From Strix aluco (lineage: Eukaryota > Chordata > Aves > Strigiformes > Strigidae), in NCBI RefSeq assembly GCF_031877795.1, contig NC_133971.1, positions 89,644,704 through 89,708,703 on the forward strand: DNA of 64,000 nucleotides, in the 5' to 3' direction. The notes beneath the pieces were generated by a model that saw nothing but the letters and a program-made list of their open reading frames with translations, did not search any database and was not told the DNA's origin. How positions within the stretch are numbered: the first letter of the stretch is position 1; each line of letters begins with the position of its first letter. The position numbers and the translations under genes are program-made. This document shows positions 1-14,026 of this stretch, piece by piece.

Positions 1-3000
1 TCTTCTTTTTTGCCTAAGCAAGTAATTACTTTTGTCCATTTAAATGCAAAATTAGGAAAAAAAAATATGCAGAAAATTTGGACATTATAGCATGCAAAAT
101 GCAGGTTTGTGGGAGATATGTTGCATATATAAAGGGGTCAGACACATTTCACATTTGGCTATGTGAAAAACACTGCTAGAAGCAACTGGCTTCACCCATA
201 TCACAGTCATTGCTCAATCACCATAACGTTTATTTTACAAAGTGCTTAAGTATTTGGTCAAATCAGAGCACATGAAGCTCTCCATGGGCACACAGCTAAG
301 TGTATGGTTCAGTACAACATATGTTTAATACAAAACACAGAGCCACTTATTTGGGGAATAAAACAAAGAAAAAGACTCCCATATCACTCTAGTCCTGCTC
401 CCTAAAATATGTTTTACACGCTGATTAAATTTACAAGACTTGAGTAATTTGAACTGTTGTATTTGTTTCTGGATGAATTGTTGTTGTTCTTTTTGTTGTT
501 TCCATAGCGCTTTGGATTTGGGAAGGGATAAAAAGAGATGCTACTTACTCCATTCAGAGAAGTCACAGACTGTCTGGTCCCAAGTAGCCTTTGAAATCAG
601 AGGCAAAAACTTTGTATTCTGAAGTTGTTCCCTGCATTTTACAGGATGAAGATATATGCATGGTAAGAAACGTACATGTTTGGTTGACCATTCATGTTTA
701 GCTGAACTAATTTGAGGTTTCAAGATCATTTTATATTCATATTAGTAAAAAAGACATACAATTATACTTCAGATTGAAGAAACAACTACATCAAATGGGT
801 GTTTGATAAAATGACACTTTCCTCCTCTTTTTTTATTTTTCTAAAAATTGCAGAAAATTGTGCCTAAAAAAAGCTCAAAGAAGGATAGTGACTGCACAAA
901 CTAGTACTGTTACCCAGACTCTCAATAATTTACTTACCCAGAAGAAATCTTATCTAAATCACATTCTGGCTTTTTGTTTCAGTTTGGTCACTTGGCTCAA
1001 ACAATCTGTGGACAAGTGAAGCAGGAGAGAGATATGGGTGCTACCTCAATGCAACTGATCCTTATATGGTACATAAAGAGATAAAATATCTTTCCTGTTT
1101 TCTTTCTCTTCCAAGTTAAAACACAATGAAGATAAAGAGAGATATAACCCACATGCTTGAACCTTTGATAGAAACCACAAGGGAAGCAGAAAAAGACAAA
1201 TATCCCCCTAATGACAGACTCCCTGATAGCACAAATCCAACTAATTTATTTTCCAATATATCCAGCAAAAAAGACTGGGTTTGTGGAGAGGCTGGGGGAA
1301 GGAGGGGAGGCAGGCCACAGAAAATAAATGGGAGAAGTAAGGAATACTTAATTATGATTTTTTTCAAGGTAACTCTGTGTTTTGACCTAATGATGTACTG
1401 CCTTCACATATGCATTGTAGTTCACAACACAGGCTTTTTCTTTACTGCCATGGTAGGACCAAGAATCTGGGCTTAAGGAATCTTTCGGATTCTTTATATG
1501 AAACCCATGGAGTATTCTAGAGAGGTTATAAATAAATTTCATTGAAAAGCCTACCCAAGTGGCTCACGTTCATGTCTCTAAATGTATGTATATTGTGGTA
1601 TCATTTCCACTTGGGCAACACATTAGTAATGCCCAAGTACTTTCTTCATATACTGCATGAAAGGAACAAAGCAAGAAGCAAAGAAGCAGAGAGGAGGTCT
1701 CCAGCTTTGAAATGGTAAAATAAAGCTCATACCTTAATAACAAAACTTCACTTGATGAAAAAATATTCAGAACAGACATTAGCTGATTTCCAAATATATG
1801 TAGGGCTGATCTGGGCAGATTGTTCATCCAGATGTTAGGGTATCTAATGGCTTAGGGTTTGGGTTTGTTTTTGTTTTTTTTTTTTTTTTTCAGTTTAACC
1901 ACTTTACAGCTGAATAATTCACTTAATGTCTTAGCTGTAAAACAATGTTACTGACTTCCACAGAAAGGTTCTGAGATCTCCTAATGAAACACACTCTATC
2001 AGAGATAAGTACTATCCCTTCTTGGGGATACACTCAGATTCACACAGCGATTTAGACACTGTGGTGATCATTATTGTAGCACCTATCATTTAAGCCCTGG
2101 GCCATTGTACCTGTAACAGCTATTTTCTTTGTCCTGCTGCACCATGACAGTGTGAAGGGGAGATGGGAGAGGGAGTGGAGACTGGAGAGGGAGTGTTCAG
2201 ACAAGGAACAACAGAGGGATGTTTTTCATTCTAGTCCTATCTCATTTTAGAATTATGAGTTTAAAATAGGGGTGAAAGCATTGTGATTTAAAGCTCTGCA
2301 CCTTCACTTAAATGCTCAAATAATAAACTTAACAGTAATATTCATTCAATTTTTCCTAGCAATGGCATGCAAAATGGACAGTTTTAACATAGATAATGGA
2401 AAGTACACTCATACCCACCTCCAGCATAAAAACCCCTGTAAATAAGAATGAGTTTTTAAGTTCCACCTTCAAAAAGGTAGAAATAATCTCAGATCACCTG
2501 TTCCTGAACAAGTGGGCAAACTATGGATTCGAAAAGGATTGTCTTCAGCATACTTCCCTTTAGTTATGTCTTCTGAAGCACCTAATCTGTCTATTCTGTA
2601 AAGCCATAAATGTTTATAAGTGATAGAGAAGCCAAAGAACAGACTGAGACAACTCTGGGAATGATGTAAGGAGAATTAATTTAATGTGTGTGACTGAAGG
2701 AATCCAAGAGTTAGGCAGCAACTGGAATGGAATACAAATATTTTTGTGTATCTGGCATTGTAAAGAAAGTGAGAAAGTTCTGTAATATTTTATGTTAATT
2801 GTGTCTAAATCAGTTTCACTACCTCTCTGTGTGCTGTTTATATGTGGAGGAATGGGTGAAAGCTTTTTCCCCAGAGAAGAAATCAGATGAAATAAACATC
2901 TGTCTGAATGGCCTATCAAAAATTGAAGGGAACAACTACATGAGGAAAAAGTACTGGGTAAGGCAGTTTGAAACCCAGTTTTTAGGAACATTGGTAAACA

Positions 3001-3731
3001 GAAAATGTTAAATTGTGAAAACACATCAGAAGAAAGGAAAGTTAACAAAGGCTGCTTCTTCTGTGTGGTTTAGGTTACTGGGTTAAAGGATTTATGCCTT
3101 CTGTTTTTTCTGGATAAAACTTTTTATGTGTTTTATATTCTGCTGACCCAAAATGTTAAGTTTGTTTTAGAGTTGCTGGCTGTTTCTTACCTTGAGTAAG
3201 TTTTCAGCACAGACTATGTTTTAAGCCCATTTAAGGAAGCCATGCATCTGAACAACGGTGTTGTGACTTACAGCTTCAAAGCTGAAGGAATCAGGGATGT
3301 TCTCCCCTGCGCAGCAGCTGCGCCAGAGGCAAGCTTTGAGGAGTACTTAAGGACATAACAGAAAAGGAAAAAAAAAAAAGGAAAAAAAATTTAAAAAACC
3401 CAACTTCAAAGACTTTTAAGGAATGAGCTGATAAATATTTTGCTATCTTCTATTGAAAGCCCTTATTTGCTCCTGGTTTAGCTAGTTCTAAGTTCAAATC
3501 TTTTTAATACCAGTGACTGTGGATGCTGCCATAGGTGTCTCCCAAACTGATTTTTTCAACTAATTCTAGCAATAATCTACCATTGTGTAAATTCCTGCTA
3601 AGTGTGTGGCAAACTTTAACTTCTGCACATTCCAGATTGATAATGTCACCCAACTTGCTGAATAGCACTTATCTGGGAGTAGAACATAAGCAAAAAAAAA
3701 AAAAAAAAAAAAGTTCCCTGCTGCTCAGAAA
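1..3731. other. No gene seen
   Basis: AT-rich unique sequence with a T run near 1873-1890 and a GA-rich stretch near 2150-2200. Open frames are short and have no domain. Confidence 0.6.
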
Positions 3732-3860
3732 GCATGGTCTTGTGATTAAGACACTGCTTTCAGTCTTAGAAATTATATGTTTAATTGCCAGATCTTCCAC
3801 AAATGTACTTATATGCAAATAACTTCCTCTCTCTCTGCTGCATTTTCCTGGCTGTAAGTT
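3732..3860 (+). mobile_element. MIR-like SINE relic
   Basis: A tRNA-like start (tggtcttgtgattaagacac) is followed at the right distance by a cttcctctctctctgctgca / ctggctgtaag block, similar to the MIR core. Highly diverged. Confidence 0.4.
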
Positions 3861-3925
3861 TAGGATTTGCAGTAACTAACGCTATTTAAATCAAAATCTA
3901 TAGTCAAGTACTGATCAGAACATTA

Positions 3926-4055
3926 ACCTGGGTTCACACCCCTGATCCGCCGCAAAATACTGGTGAGACCCCAGGCATGTCACTTAGCCTGTATTTTAGC
4001 ATGATTTTCATCTCCCTGATGTGAAGCATAAGCCATATTGTCTCTCTGGGGTGTA
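3926..4055 (+). mobile_element. MIR-like SINE relic
   Basis: acctgggttcacaccc and ggcatgtcacttagcctgta stand at MIR-like spacing. Highly diverged. Confidence 0.4.
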
Positions 4056-6027
4056 CGTTTGGTACTATTGTCAGTGAGATTCTGTGATGGTTTCTCAAAC
4101 CACATTATTACCTAGATAGATTTTGGATAGAACTGGTGCAGCACAGGAAGTATCTCTATTGTTTAGACCAGTTATCTTTGTGATCCTGAAAGAAAAGAAG
4201 AAGATGAAAGAGAGAATGAAACCTACACCTCACTAAATAACTGGCATTAAGGATTTTACAGTTTGTGTTTCTTCCCTAAGAATGATTGGGATGTTGGGTT
4301 TATAATCCTTCATGTAATTTTCATGATAAGTGCTTGACTTTTCTAGTTAGCTTGAGTCTGCTTTGGGTGAGAGATGTGCATCACCCGGGGATTAATATCT
4401 TTTTGTTTTATGCATATTGCTGGTTGAACACTAGTCCTGAACGCTTTTCACATTTCCTGTATGATTTGAAGGCTCTGTCTGAATCCTGACCTGCCATTGC
4501 TACTTTTGTCTTTTATTTCTCCTTTTAGTAACATTCATTGTTTTTATTTAATTTTTTTTTTGTTTGGCTGTTTTTTGTTTTCCTTTCTCTTTTTTCCCTG
4601 CTTTTATTACAGCTGTAAAAATGAAAAATTATTTTATTGTATATATACACAATTTCTTTTGAAACTTTCTCGCTCATGACTGACTAATCACTACTAGGGG
4701 ATATGGGAACTACTCTCAATAACGTGGTTTAAGAAGGGTATAAAACTAGAGCGGAACAAAGAAAGAAATATTCACCACAGTACAATATGGTGCTAAGGTC
4801 TCTATAGTATCTTAGTACTGGCAATATTTTCTTTGCTGGCATGGTTATGACTGTATTACATACACACACACACATGCGTGCGCGCAGCCACATTTTACCA
4901 CCTCATGTTTCTCAGGAATATGATCCCACTAATCTTTAAATTTTTACCTGCGTCAGTGGAGGTAAGGCTTTTTAGCCAATGACTGGACAAGCACCTCCAT
5001 ATCACATGGATTTAGGGAACAACCTCAGTGTGGTCCTGCAGACTGTACACCTTTAAGCATCTGGAGTGTACCGGTGGTCTTTGGAAGTGTATCATCTGGT
5101 TAAAGTATATCTGGAAGGGGAACACCAGGGTATTCACTGAAGAAGTGCACTCCTAATCTGAGCTGAAATGTTACAGTAGACAAACCTTCAGTTCATCTTG
5201 GAATTAATCTTTTTGCTTTTAGATAAGTGCTGTCGGGATTTGCAATGGTATCTTGGCATTGCATTTCTATTTGGATCCCAAATACACATCAATTTCCATG
5301 GAATTAAAGCTGATTTTTAGTGGCTCTAAGATAAAGATCATTATTTCACTTTGCCTTATTTTCTTGTCTTTCTTGTCATGTTTAAGTTCAAATCCTCTGT
5401 TTTCTCCACAGGTATAAAGAAAGTCCCTCCTCCTGGAAATTCTGATATTTTTGAAATTCAGTTTTCTGCCAAGCCTTGACATGTATTTTGTTTGCATACA
5501 GGCATATAGAGAAATACACTACATATTTTTTTCTGGGGAAGAAAAATTAAATCTGAATTCACAACACCTCTTTATATGGTCACATTTCTTAATTACGTTA
5601 AAGAAAAAGCTTTCTAACAGAAAATGTCCAATTTTAGCCATTACATTATACCAAATCTATGTATGCATTGGCATTTAAACACATATTGTAATATGCTCTA
5701 ATACCCAGAAAAACATGAATCAAAACAATAGAACTAAATTAATATTTTCCTTCCTTTTCAAGATGATATGATTTAAATTATTAAAAACAAATAAGGTTGT
5801 CTAAGTGCAAGGAGAGAGTCATCATCTTCCAACTGTGTCTCATCTTACCAGTCTTAGACATCAACCTAAGATTAAAGCTCTACAAACTGAATCCACCCAC
5901 TTGTTTTGGACAGTGTCTTTATTGCTGTCACATTGCTTTATAACCCTTAGAATGTAGGTGCAATTCTATAACTGATTTAATTAGTGATTTTAAAAGTTTT
6001 TTACTCTTTTATAAATCATTTTCTTTC
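4056..6027. other. No gene seen
   Basis: Unique sequence with a short CA/CG alternating run at 4861-4886. Confidence 0.6.
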
Positions 6028-6061
6028 CTTTTTTTTTATTCCCCCCTCCCCCCCCTTCTTC

Positions 6062-6159
6062 AAAGTGAATCATATCAAGTGACATCCTTTGAAGTCTCCG
6101 GACTACAGATCCACAAGAACAATCCTCCTGTCCATGCTTTATCTGCTACGTCAACACCT
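6062..6159 (+). other. Candidate exon between splice-like signals
   Basis: A strong pyrimidine tract (6028-6060) runs into caaag at 6065, and GTAAGG follows at about 6160. One frame between them is open and continues past the donor to a stop at 6259-6261. The conceptual peptide (SFEVSGLQIHKN region) matches no family I know. It may be a non-coding exon, a last coding exon, or chance. Confidence 0.25.
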
Positions 6160-6261
6160 GAAGTAAGGTCCACCGAAACCTTTGGTCTTGGCAGTGGGCA
6201 AGCCAGTGAAATGGAGTCACATCTGCTCCTCGCTCTGATGGCACTGGAAAGCTCTCCATGA

Positions 6262-9200
6262 AGGTGCCTGAGCAACAGAGGAGTGTCTAAAACCCAAGGT
6301 CTGGTTTTTGTAATGACTGTTGCAGAAGGTAATTTTATCCTTCAGTTTTAGAAAAGCTTGTGGAGCTGCCAGCTAGCCCATCCTACACCATTCAGAAGAG
6401 GCTCCCTCTGTATCTATTTCTCCATTGTTTTGTTTCTTTTTATGGTTGCCTGTTTCTCTGCAGGTAGCTCAGTGATTAGCAAAGCAACTGACTCTGCCTT
6501 TTTCAGCTCATCTCAGGGTTCCAGGCAAAACAAGCCCATTTGAAGCAGAGCCCGACGCTCGCAATAATTCCCCATATGTTGATTTTCACACCAGCCTTGG
6601 GTGGCTGCACCTCATTATTTGATTTTCTCTGCATCAGTTTTGTTTGTGTGAGTGCATGTGTGTGTGTCTGTGCATGTGTGGCTTTTTTCTTTCTAGTTTG
6701 AAGTGACTCTGACCTAAATAGAGGACAGTGTGGGTGGCAGTTTAGTTGTAGGTGCCACTTCAAAGTCTCAGAATGCTACAATCTGCAAATAAGTACTTTA
6801 AGGGAGGGGAGAAGGGAGAAGACATCAGTATGTATTCAGGGATGTCACTTGTGACAGGACTAACGACAGATGAACCCCAGAGGCTCTGATTTCTATGTGT
6901 ATTACACCCCACATGTCTCTCGAGCTTAGGGGGTGGATTTTTAAAGGCCTCATTTGCATATCGCTGGACCTAATGCAGTTAAGTTTATGATTTAGCAAAA
7001 CTGAGCTTAAAGGGAAATACCACAGAAAGAAAATATGTCATCCCTCTTAATGAAATCAAGAAAAGATCCCAGCTTCCCAAAGACCTTTGGATTACACAGA
7101 AAATATGAAAGAAAAAAAAAAAGTATATTTATGAACCATGACTAAATACATTTAAACCCAAAGTGTGAATTCCTGGGAACAGCAAAGTACATAAGTGGAC
7201 AATATAGCTTTTACCATAAGATTCAATGATATACACCTAAAGATGAAGCACTCTTGGGATTTGCAGAGGTGTATGGTTAAGGATGACAGTTATTTAACCT
7301 GTTACTGCTGTTATGTGTAAGTCTGTCACTCAGGCCACATCTGGTTACTGCGCGTAGTGGGTCCTGACTTTCTGTGAGCTTAAAGCTAAACAGGCAAAAT
7401 AAAAAAGCCAGACACACGTGGGCAAGTTGTGGCTTGGACTGGGCTGCAGAGCTCTCCACAGCTTCCTGGTTGTGAGTCCAATTTATCACAGGAAGTTAAC
7501 TTTTGCATTTCCACTTTCCCTATAAACTCCTTTGGGAACACCAGACACTACTTGTCTTTCTGTTCATGCTTTCCAGCCACTTTCTTCGAGAATCATTTTC
7601 ACTCTGTGAACCACTTGATGAAAAATTATTCTTCAGGAAATTAATATTGAGAACACATTTTAGAAGCCAGAACTGTAAAACTAACACTGAGAAATGTGAT
7701 GGTTTGCTGGGAGAGAAAGGGACCTGCAGCCTCCACAGATGGATAAAAAAGCCAAGCCAGAATCCCACCCTGGGAATGGTCACCCATTGGGGCGTAGTCC
7801 TTGAGGCATGCCACTTTGTACAGCTACCAACACCAATGTGATGCAGCTGACCTCATGTTTAGCTACATGTGACTACATTTCAAGGCCAGGGAGGTACCAC
7901 TTAAAGATGTCTCCTGAGTATTTCTTCCAACCAACTTTATCATTGAGCTTAGAAAATGTAGCACAACAGGTTGCTAAACTTGTGTTGCCAACTTTTCTCT
8001 CTATACTTTAACTATGCCAATCTAGGCCTTATTAACTCTGTTTTTATACTGAGGTATTCAGTCTTGTACTTTTTAGGTATATATAAGATTTGATAATGTA
8101 AGCAATGATTATAAATAAATTAGAGTTTGAATTTACAATATACTTGCTGATAAGTTCTTGTGTATGATCTTTTAGTAATAAGGAGAAACTCTCTCACACT
8201 TAGGAGAGAAATATAAGTTATATAATGGCTGTAACAGAATAAGAATATATACTTGGGTGGATGCCCATCTACACTGCACTTTACCTTGTACTGTCTTGTT
8301 TGTCTTTCCCTAAGCATAAAAAAAAAGGAATAAACAAATTTAGGTAATTCAGGAGCCATAAAAACAGTAAAGCAGAATTATGGCTAGCAGTTAAGACATT
8401 CTCATGACTTGTGACAAGTATAAGTTGGAGCTGCCCAACACGAAGCAGAGCATCTGTGTAAAACACAAAGTGAAAACTAGCTGCTGTTGTCAGTGCTATG
8501 TACTTTCCTACTGCACTTCCAAACAGGAGCAGCTGCCTTTTGCACAAAATCCAGCACTGTCCCCGTACATTGGGCTCCTCGGGAGAGGCAGGTGAAAGGA
8601 TGCACAGAAAGGCAGTCCTAAATGTACTTAGGTGAAAAGAGCTGCTGGGCTGCTTGCCTCTGTCAAGACGATGGTTTTGTGTATGTGCAGTAATGGAGTT
8701 TTAAGGAGTTCTGTAAGTCTTGCGGAAAAAAAGCAGAGATGCCTGTGAATACTGAGATGCCTCAGCAGTTAGGATAGGAGTTTGTGAGTAATTATGATAG
8801 AGTTAGGTGCTTAAACTGTGCCTAAAGTTAAATTTTTCAGTCTAGGTCATTGCAGGAATGAGTCTTACTGCCTCTGCTCTTTGCACTGAACAAAAATTCT
8901 CAAATACCTATGCCTTTTTTGACATTCTCTTACTCATCTCTTACCCTTTACACAGTATCTCTTTAGGCTAAGGAAAGAACATAGGAAAGTACAGTGCTAG
9001 TTCTCTGTATTTGAATTTTACAGGCAATGAAGAAAGCAACATTAATTTCCCTTCATGTTCCTAATGGTTTCAGAATTATTCATTTCCTACCAAAACTACC
9101 AACTCACCCACCGCTGTCACTGACAGTGCAACCCACTGCTCATGCAAAAAATAATATGCTACTCAAGTGCATTGTTACTGAATTCCATTGTCCATCACAG

Positions 9201-11067
9201 ACGCAAAGCTGACAGCAATACTGGCTGTCTATAGAGAGACTCAGCAACCAACGGCGACTGAGATTGATGTCTCTGCACCAGGAAGTTTTGGCCAGCCAAG
9301 TGCTTCTGCAATATGACAAGACCTCAGCAGCAGCTGCTTGAGTTACTCTGTAGAAAGGCTCATGTTTAGTAAACAATTTTGGTAGCAAAATGGACTCCCT
9401 CCTGCTGTGATTAGACAGCAAATTATTCCATTAGGTGGAATTAAATAATAATAACAATAATAATAACAATAATAATAATAAATGTTATTTATTATTTACT
9501 AAGTGCCAACTGCACTCAGTAACATTCACATCTATTAAGCAGGAGGAAAGGAGTTACTTTAGCACGTGTACAGACAGCAGTGTAGGTACACGCAGCCATT
9601 ACAGGTACACGGTCATTGTTCATAAGGCAGAGGGTCATGACACTCTTGCAGAGGTCACTGTAGAAATGTCTCCTAAACGTAAGTTTAAATAGAACACACT
9701 GAAAAGAGAAATACTGTCCTAATATATAGTCCTAATATACAATAATAATAAAAAAGAAAGAAAAACTATTCTTTAACTTAAAAGAAGTAGGGAGGGGAAG
9801 AGGGTTCTTAGGGAACCCTCTTTCTGAAAGAACAAAGAGGATAAGACAGATGAACATATACGTGGAAAAAAGGATGGTTCTGCTGAGTTCCAGGAGTCTC
9901 ATACAGAAAATGTAGTTCTGCACGATATTAGTCATTTTGTGATCAAGCATCCTAGAGCAAAGTGGGAACAAAACTTCTACTGAATGCTAATGTTCCCAGT
10001 TTGTGTTGGGGTAAAAAGATGCACAAGCTCAAGGTTCAGGCTGTATCTCCATAAGAAAGCCCAGGAATTTTTTATGGAGTCATTTTTCTCTCTGCTTTGT
10101 CTATTGGTATTTTAAATTCTCTGAAACCAAAACTGAATTTATGGAGGTAGAGATTCTTAAGCCTCTCATCCTGCTTTGAAAGTCTCAAAACTGCTGTAGT
10201 GCAGTGTAAGACAGTTAATTACCAAAAGCATAATTTTTATGCTTTTAAGCAGCAAGAGGTTGAGATACAGAGAGAATTCCACAGAAAGTATTAAAAAATC
10301 TACTTATTGAAGTAGTTTTATTAAGTCACTCCCGATCTTTTTATCTGATTTTTTTTTTCTGAGCTAATCATACAGTGTTATATCTACCCATCTTTTCAGC
10401 ATGGCTATATGTCCTTTGGGTCCATGTATTCCATATGGTTCATTCCATATTCTGCATGGGTCACCTCTTCAAATGTCTGTCCTGAAGCTCTTTCCTTTCT
10501 TCACCCTGAACCTTTTCCCTTTTTCCCAGCTCCCAGCTTTCCAATTCCAGTTACTCACACCACAGTTTTAAGGATTACAGTCTCATTTTATTTAATGGAG
10601 TGTGTACAGCTATATTTCATTATTGCCAGAAAAATCCATATGCCACATTTTTAAAAATAAATCCCCACTAGAAATGTTGGAAACCTTACAGACTTTGATT
10701 GAGTTGCCCCAGGTCAAACTGAACATCTGGGAAAGAACTTCTGCCTAGGAAATCGTTGTGCATCCTTGAATACTCCAGTGGCCTTGCTCTTGGAATATGC
10801 TTAGGTGAAGCTGTGTGTGAAATACAAGGATATCATTAAATATTTCCGTATGTAGAGCACTACTTTTCTCCTACACTGTTCTGGCAGCCCAATAGTGTAC
10901 ATATGCCATTGTGGTACTGGTTTAATATTAATACACATATCAATAGAAGATGGTCAAATAGTGTTTGCCAGATATATAATTTTGTAAATGCTGGCATTTT
11001 CCCCTTCCTTTTGGCATTGCAAACTATTCACAAATCAGTTGTTAATCTATTCAGTGTTTAAGGATAA
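6262..11067. other. No gene seen
   Basis: Unique sequence with a TG-rich run near 6645-6680 and the AAT microsatellite at 9443. Confidence 0.6.
9443..9483 (+). repeat. AAT/AAC microsatellite
   Basis: Imperfect (aat)n with interspersed aac units. Confidence 0.95.
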
Positions 11068-11140
11068 GGGTCTGAGCCAAAAATGCTTTGAAGTCAATAA
11101 AAAAATTTCCACGGACTTCAAAGAGCTCTGGATCAGCCCC
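11068..11140. repeat. Ancient fold-back repeat
   Basis: Imperfect inverted arms, gggtctgagcc...ctttgaagtc at 11068-11095 and gacttcaaagagctctggat to 11140, form a hairpin. This type ending in ggatcagcccc is widespread in reptile and bird genomes. Confidence 0.6.
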
Positions 11141-13525
11141 TAACAGAATAAGATCACAAACAAACACATAGTAGACTATCAAGTTACTCATAAAGCAGTT
11201 TGCATATCTTTAGACACAGTAAACACATTGCTGTCATAGCAATTAAAAGCTTGCATTCAAAATCTGAATCTTAAAATAGTCAGTTAGAGAGATCATCTTA
11301 TTTTCATTCTGGGGAAGAAATGTAAATCTAGATAGGGACCAAATGAATTGATAACACATACCAGAGACTGTATGTGCTTTACATGACTATATATGAAGGA
11401 TATATAAAAAGAAGACCTTGAATAATTACATTACACCAGGTTATGCAGGTTCATTTGGATGCTTCATCTTACTACAGTTTTGAAAGGTTATATTATAAGG
11501 TTTTGAAAACAATCATATATTTGCTATATATTCATTTTTCTCTCTTCTATAACATGATATATTTAACCCACTTTACTCTCATTTTAATATTTTAACTACA
11601 TGAAATGAGTTAAAAATACTGTCTCAAGAATCCTTCTTCTTAATATTCCTGCTGTCTAAAAATATTTTATCTATCTCATGCAAAATCTCAATATTACTGT
11701 GTAGAGTTCATCCACTGTTGCAGATTCCCTATAAAATTCAAGACCTCCAAAATTTGGAAAATAGTCATTTTTATGCAGAAGAATCTCAAAATACTTCTTT
11801 TTATGCTCTACATTTAAAATGGATACTGATATGTGTTCCATCTTTACCAGAAAGCCACTGGCAAGAAACCACTGCCTTTCCCTTTACCAAGTGCCAGAAA
11901 ATATTGCAGCTGTGTAAATGAAGGGACTAATCGCCCTTCTTTTTTGCTCTCTAGAAGTTAGGCATGTGCGTAGCTATGGGAGAGTGAAGACAGAAGTGGA
12001 CACAGAGATAAACAGGAAGAGAGTAATATTTAAGCACATATTTCCAGAATATGATTTATCCCACACAAAGCCAAGTGCCTTTTAGAAAAGTGTGGCAAAT
12101 TTTTGACTGAAACTCAGTACTATCTAGTATGGATCTCAACTGGGTGAAAACAATCAGTTTAATTTAGTCATCTAGTTTTAAAACAGTGTAAGCAAATTTA
12201 AACTTACTGTCAGGTAGTACAAGGATATGCAAAATGAAACAACTCTTAGAAAAGATAGTCTGGAACTTTTTGGCTTCTAATCTCAACAGTGTAGGCAGAT
12301 GCCACATCACCAGCTGGGATGCACATATATATCTACATCTATACAGGTGTATATATATATGAATGTTTGAGCACATTATACATTCAATATTTTCTGTGTT
12401 AAAGGGCAATATTGAAACCCATGAGAAATGAATACATCATCTCACATTATACTTCTTCAGAATGTGAAAAGAGATGGCTGATAAAAGAAAATGTCACAGG
12501 ACTGCAAACACCTAAACTGTAATCTACCAGCTCACGTCTGACCACACATCTTAGAAAGGAGCCTGATACACAGGCATGAATAAATCTTTGGGACAGGGTT
12601 CAGAGAGGGATGTTTTATATAACAGAGGTTTCAGCACAGAATCTTAAACATTATGAAGGAGTGTCTATACACAAAAACACTTAAGTACTGGTTTACTTAG
12701 AAATATATGTGCAAACATTTTAAATCCAAAAGTTTCAAGGTCCTTTCTTTATGAACATGAATGTTTCATTGAGACTTCCTTGGGAGTATACGATTAAAGT
12801 TTAGCATGTGCTTAACCTTTACAGAGCAAAAATAGAGCTAACAGAAGTTCAAGTTCAAGATCCTTTCCATTAGAAGGTTGCTTATTTCAATTTTTCACAT
12901 ATTTTTTTCAAAGAAAAATGAAAAAAAAAAAAAAAGAGGAGAAAAGGAGAGAATGGTGCTGTAATATTTCTACTTCATTTTAATGATTTTCCTCCTTATT
13001 TTCCTTTCATTTCTCATTTTTTTCTTCTTCCTTATTCCCCTCCCCTGCTTTCCCTGCCCCAGGAACAAGAACTAGGTGAAGAGAAAAAAGAAGGGGAAAG
13101 AAAGAGCTTAAAATTTTAAGGAAAAAAGACAATTTTTACAAACTAAGCTGGATAATATATTTAAATGATGAAAACTTAAAATTTAGAAAAAAAAATCTTT
13201 GGAAAATATTTTGCCTTATTTTCCCCATCTCTGTCTGTTGCCTTGCCCTAATCCAATATAATTTTCAAATACCATTACATATTTTGTTCTTTCTATAATA
13301 TTTGAGACTGTTTGAATCAGTGAACATTCAGTGAAATGAAGACTGTGTTTTTGATACCAGGAAGCTCTGTTTAGAGCAAGCTTCTGTTAAAATGTTCTTA
13401 GTTTCTAGTGCTCTACTGATCATAGTCTTAGTCTGAGAGAGGGAAAACTTTCCATTTGTTAAAATAAACATTGACTTAATTTCCCTTGTTAAATTTAGGC
13501 CATTCCCCACTTTAAAACTTCTCAT

Positions 13526-13578
13526 TGATTTTACATTCACTCCTCTGATGTAAAATCATCAGCTACTGATTTTACATC
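13526..13578. repeat. Perfect 12-bp hairpin plus third copy
   Basis: GATGTAAAATCA at 13547-13558 pairs perfectly with TGATTTTACATC at 13567-13578 over an 8-nt loop. A third copy, TGATTTTACAT at 13526-13536, could pair with the same central arm instead. Confidence 0.85.
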
Positions 13579-13960
13579 TGTCTTTTAGCTGCTGCTGCTG
13601 AGCTAACCTCAGCTACTGGCATATTGTACCACATTAGGATTTCTCCTGCTATGGCAGCTGCTGATAGAATTGAGACAGGCTGATACGACACCTCCAGCCT
13701 CCTCGCTACTGCAGACACTGCAAAGAAGCGAACATTGAACAACAGTTGCAAAACATTAGCACAAAATATCACTGTACCACAAGCAGGGGAAGATGATCTT
13801 TCTTTGACTGCATTTTCTTGTGCGTCTTGTCTCTGGTACCTCAATGCAAAATCATTAAATAAAATTTAAACCTCCTGGGTGAGATTCATCTGCCCAAATG
13901 TAGCTGTTGACATCTGAGCCAGTCACTTGAGGCTCTGTAATCGATGGATAATCAAGCACG

Positions 13961-14026
13961 TTTAAGGCACAATTCATCGAATCCTAAGGTGCAAGTCAAA
14001 AATAGGTCATTGAATTGTGCCCTAAA
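13961..14026. repeat. Inverted repeat
   Basis: tttaaggcacaattca at 13961-13976 and tgaattgtgccctaaa at 14011-14026 pair at 15 of 16 positions over a 34-nt loop. Confidence 0.75.

Noticed and set aside
1873..1893. Poly-T then CAG as splice acceptor
   Set aside because: Isolated, with no open downstream exon or donor.
2614..3048. 144-codon minus-strand frame
   Set aside because: No motif, AT-rich random-like composition, no splice or promoter context.
12965..13115. Pyrimidine tract, CAG and purine tract as a splice acceptor plus exon
   Set aside because: No open frame or donor follows convincingly; low-complexity Y/R tract explains it.
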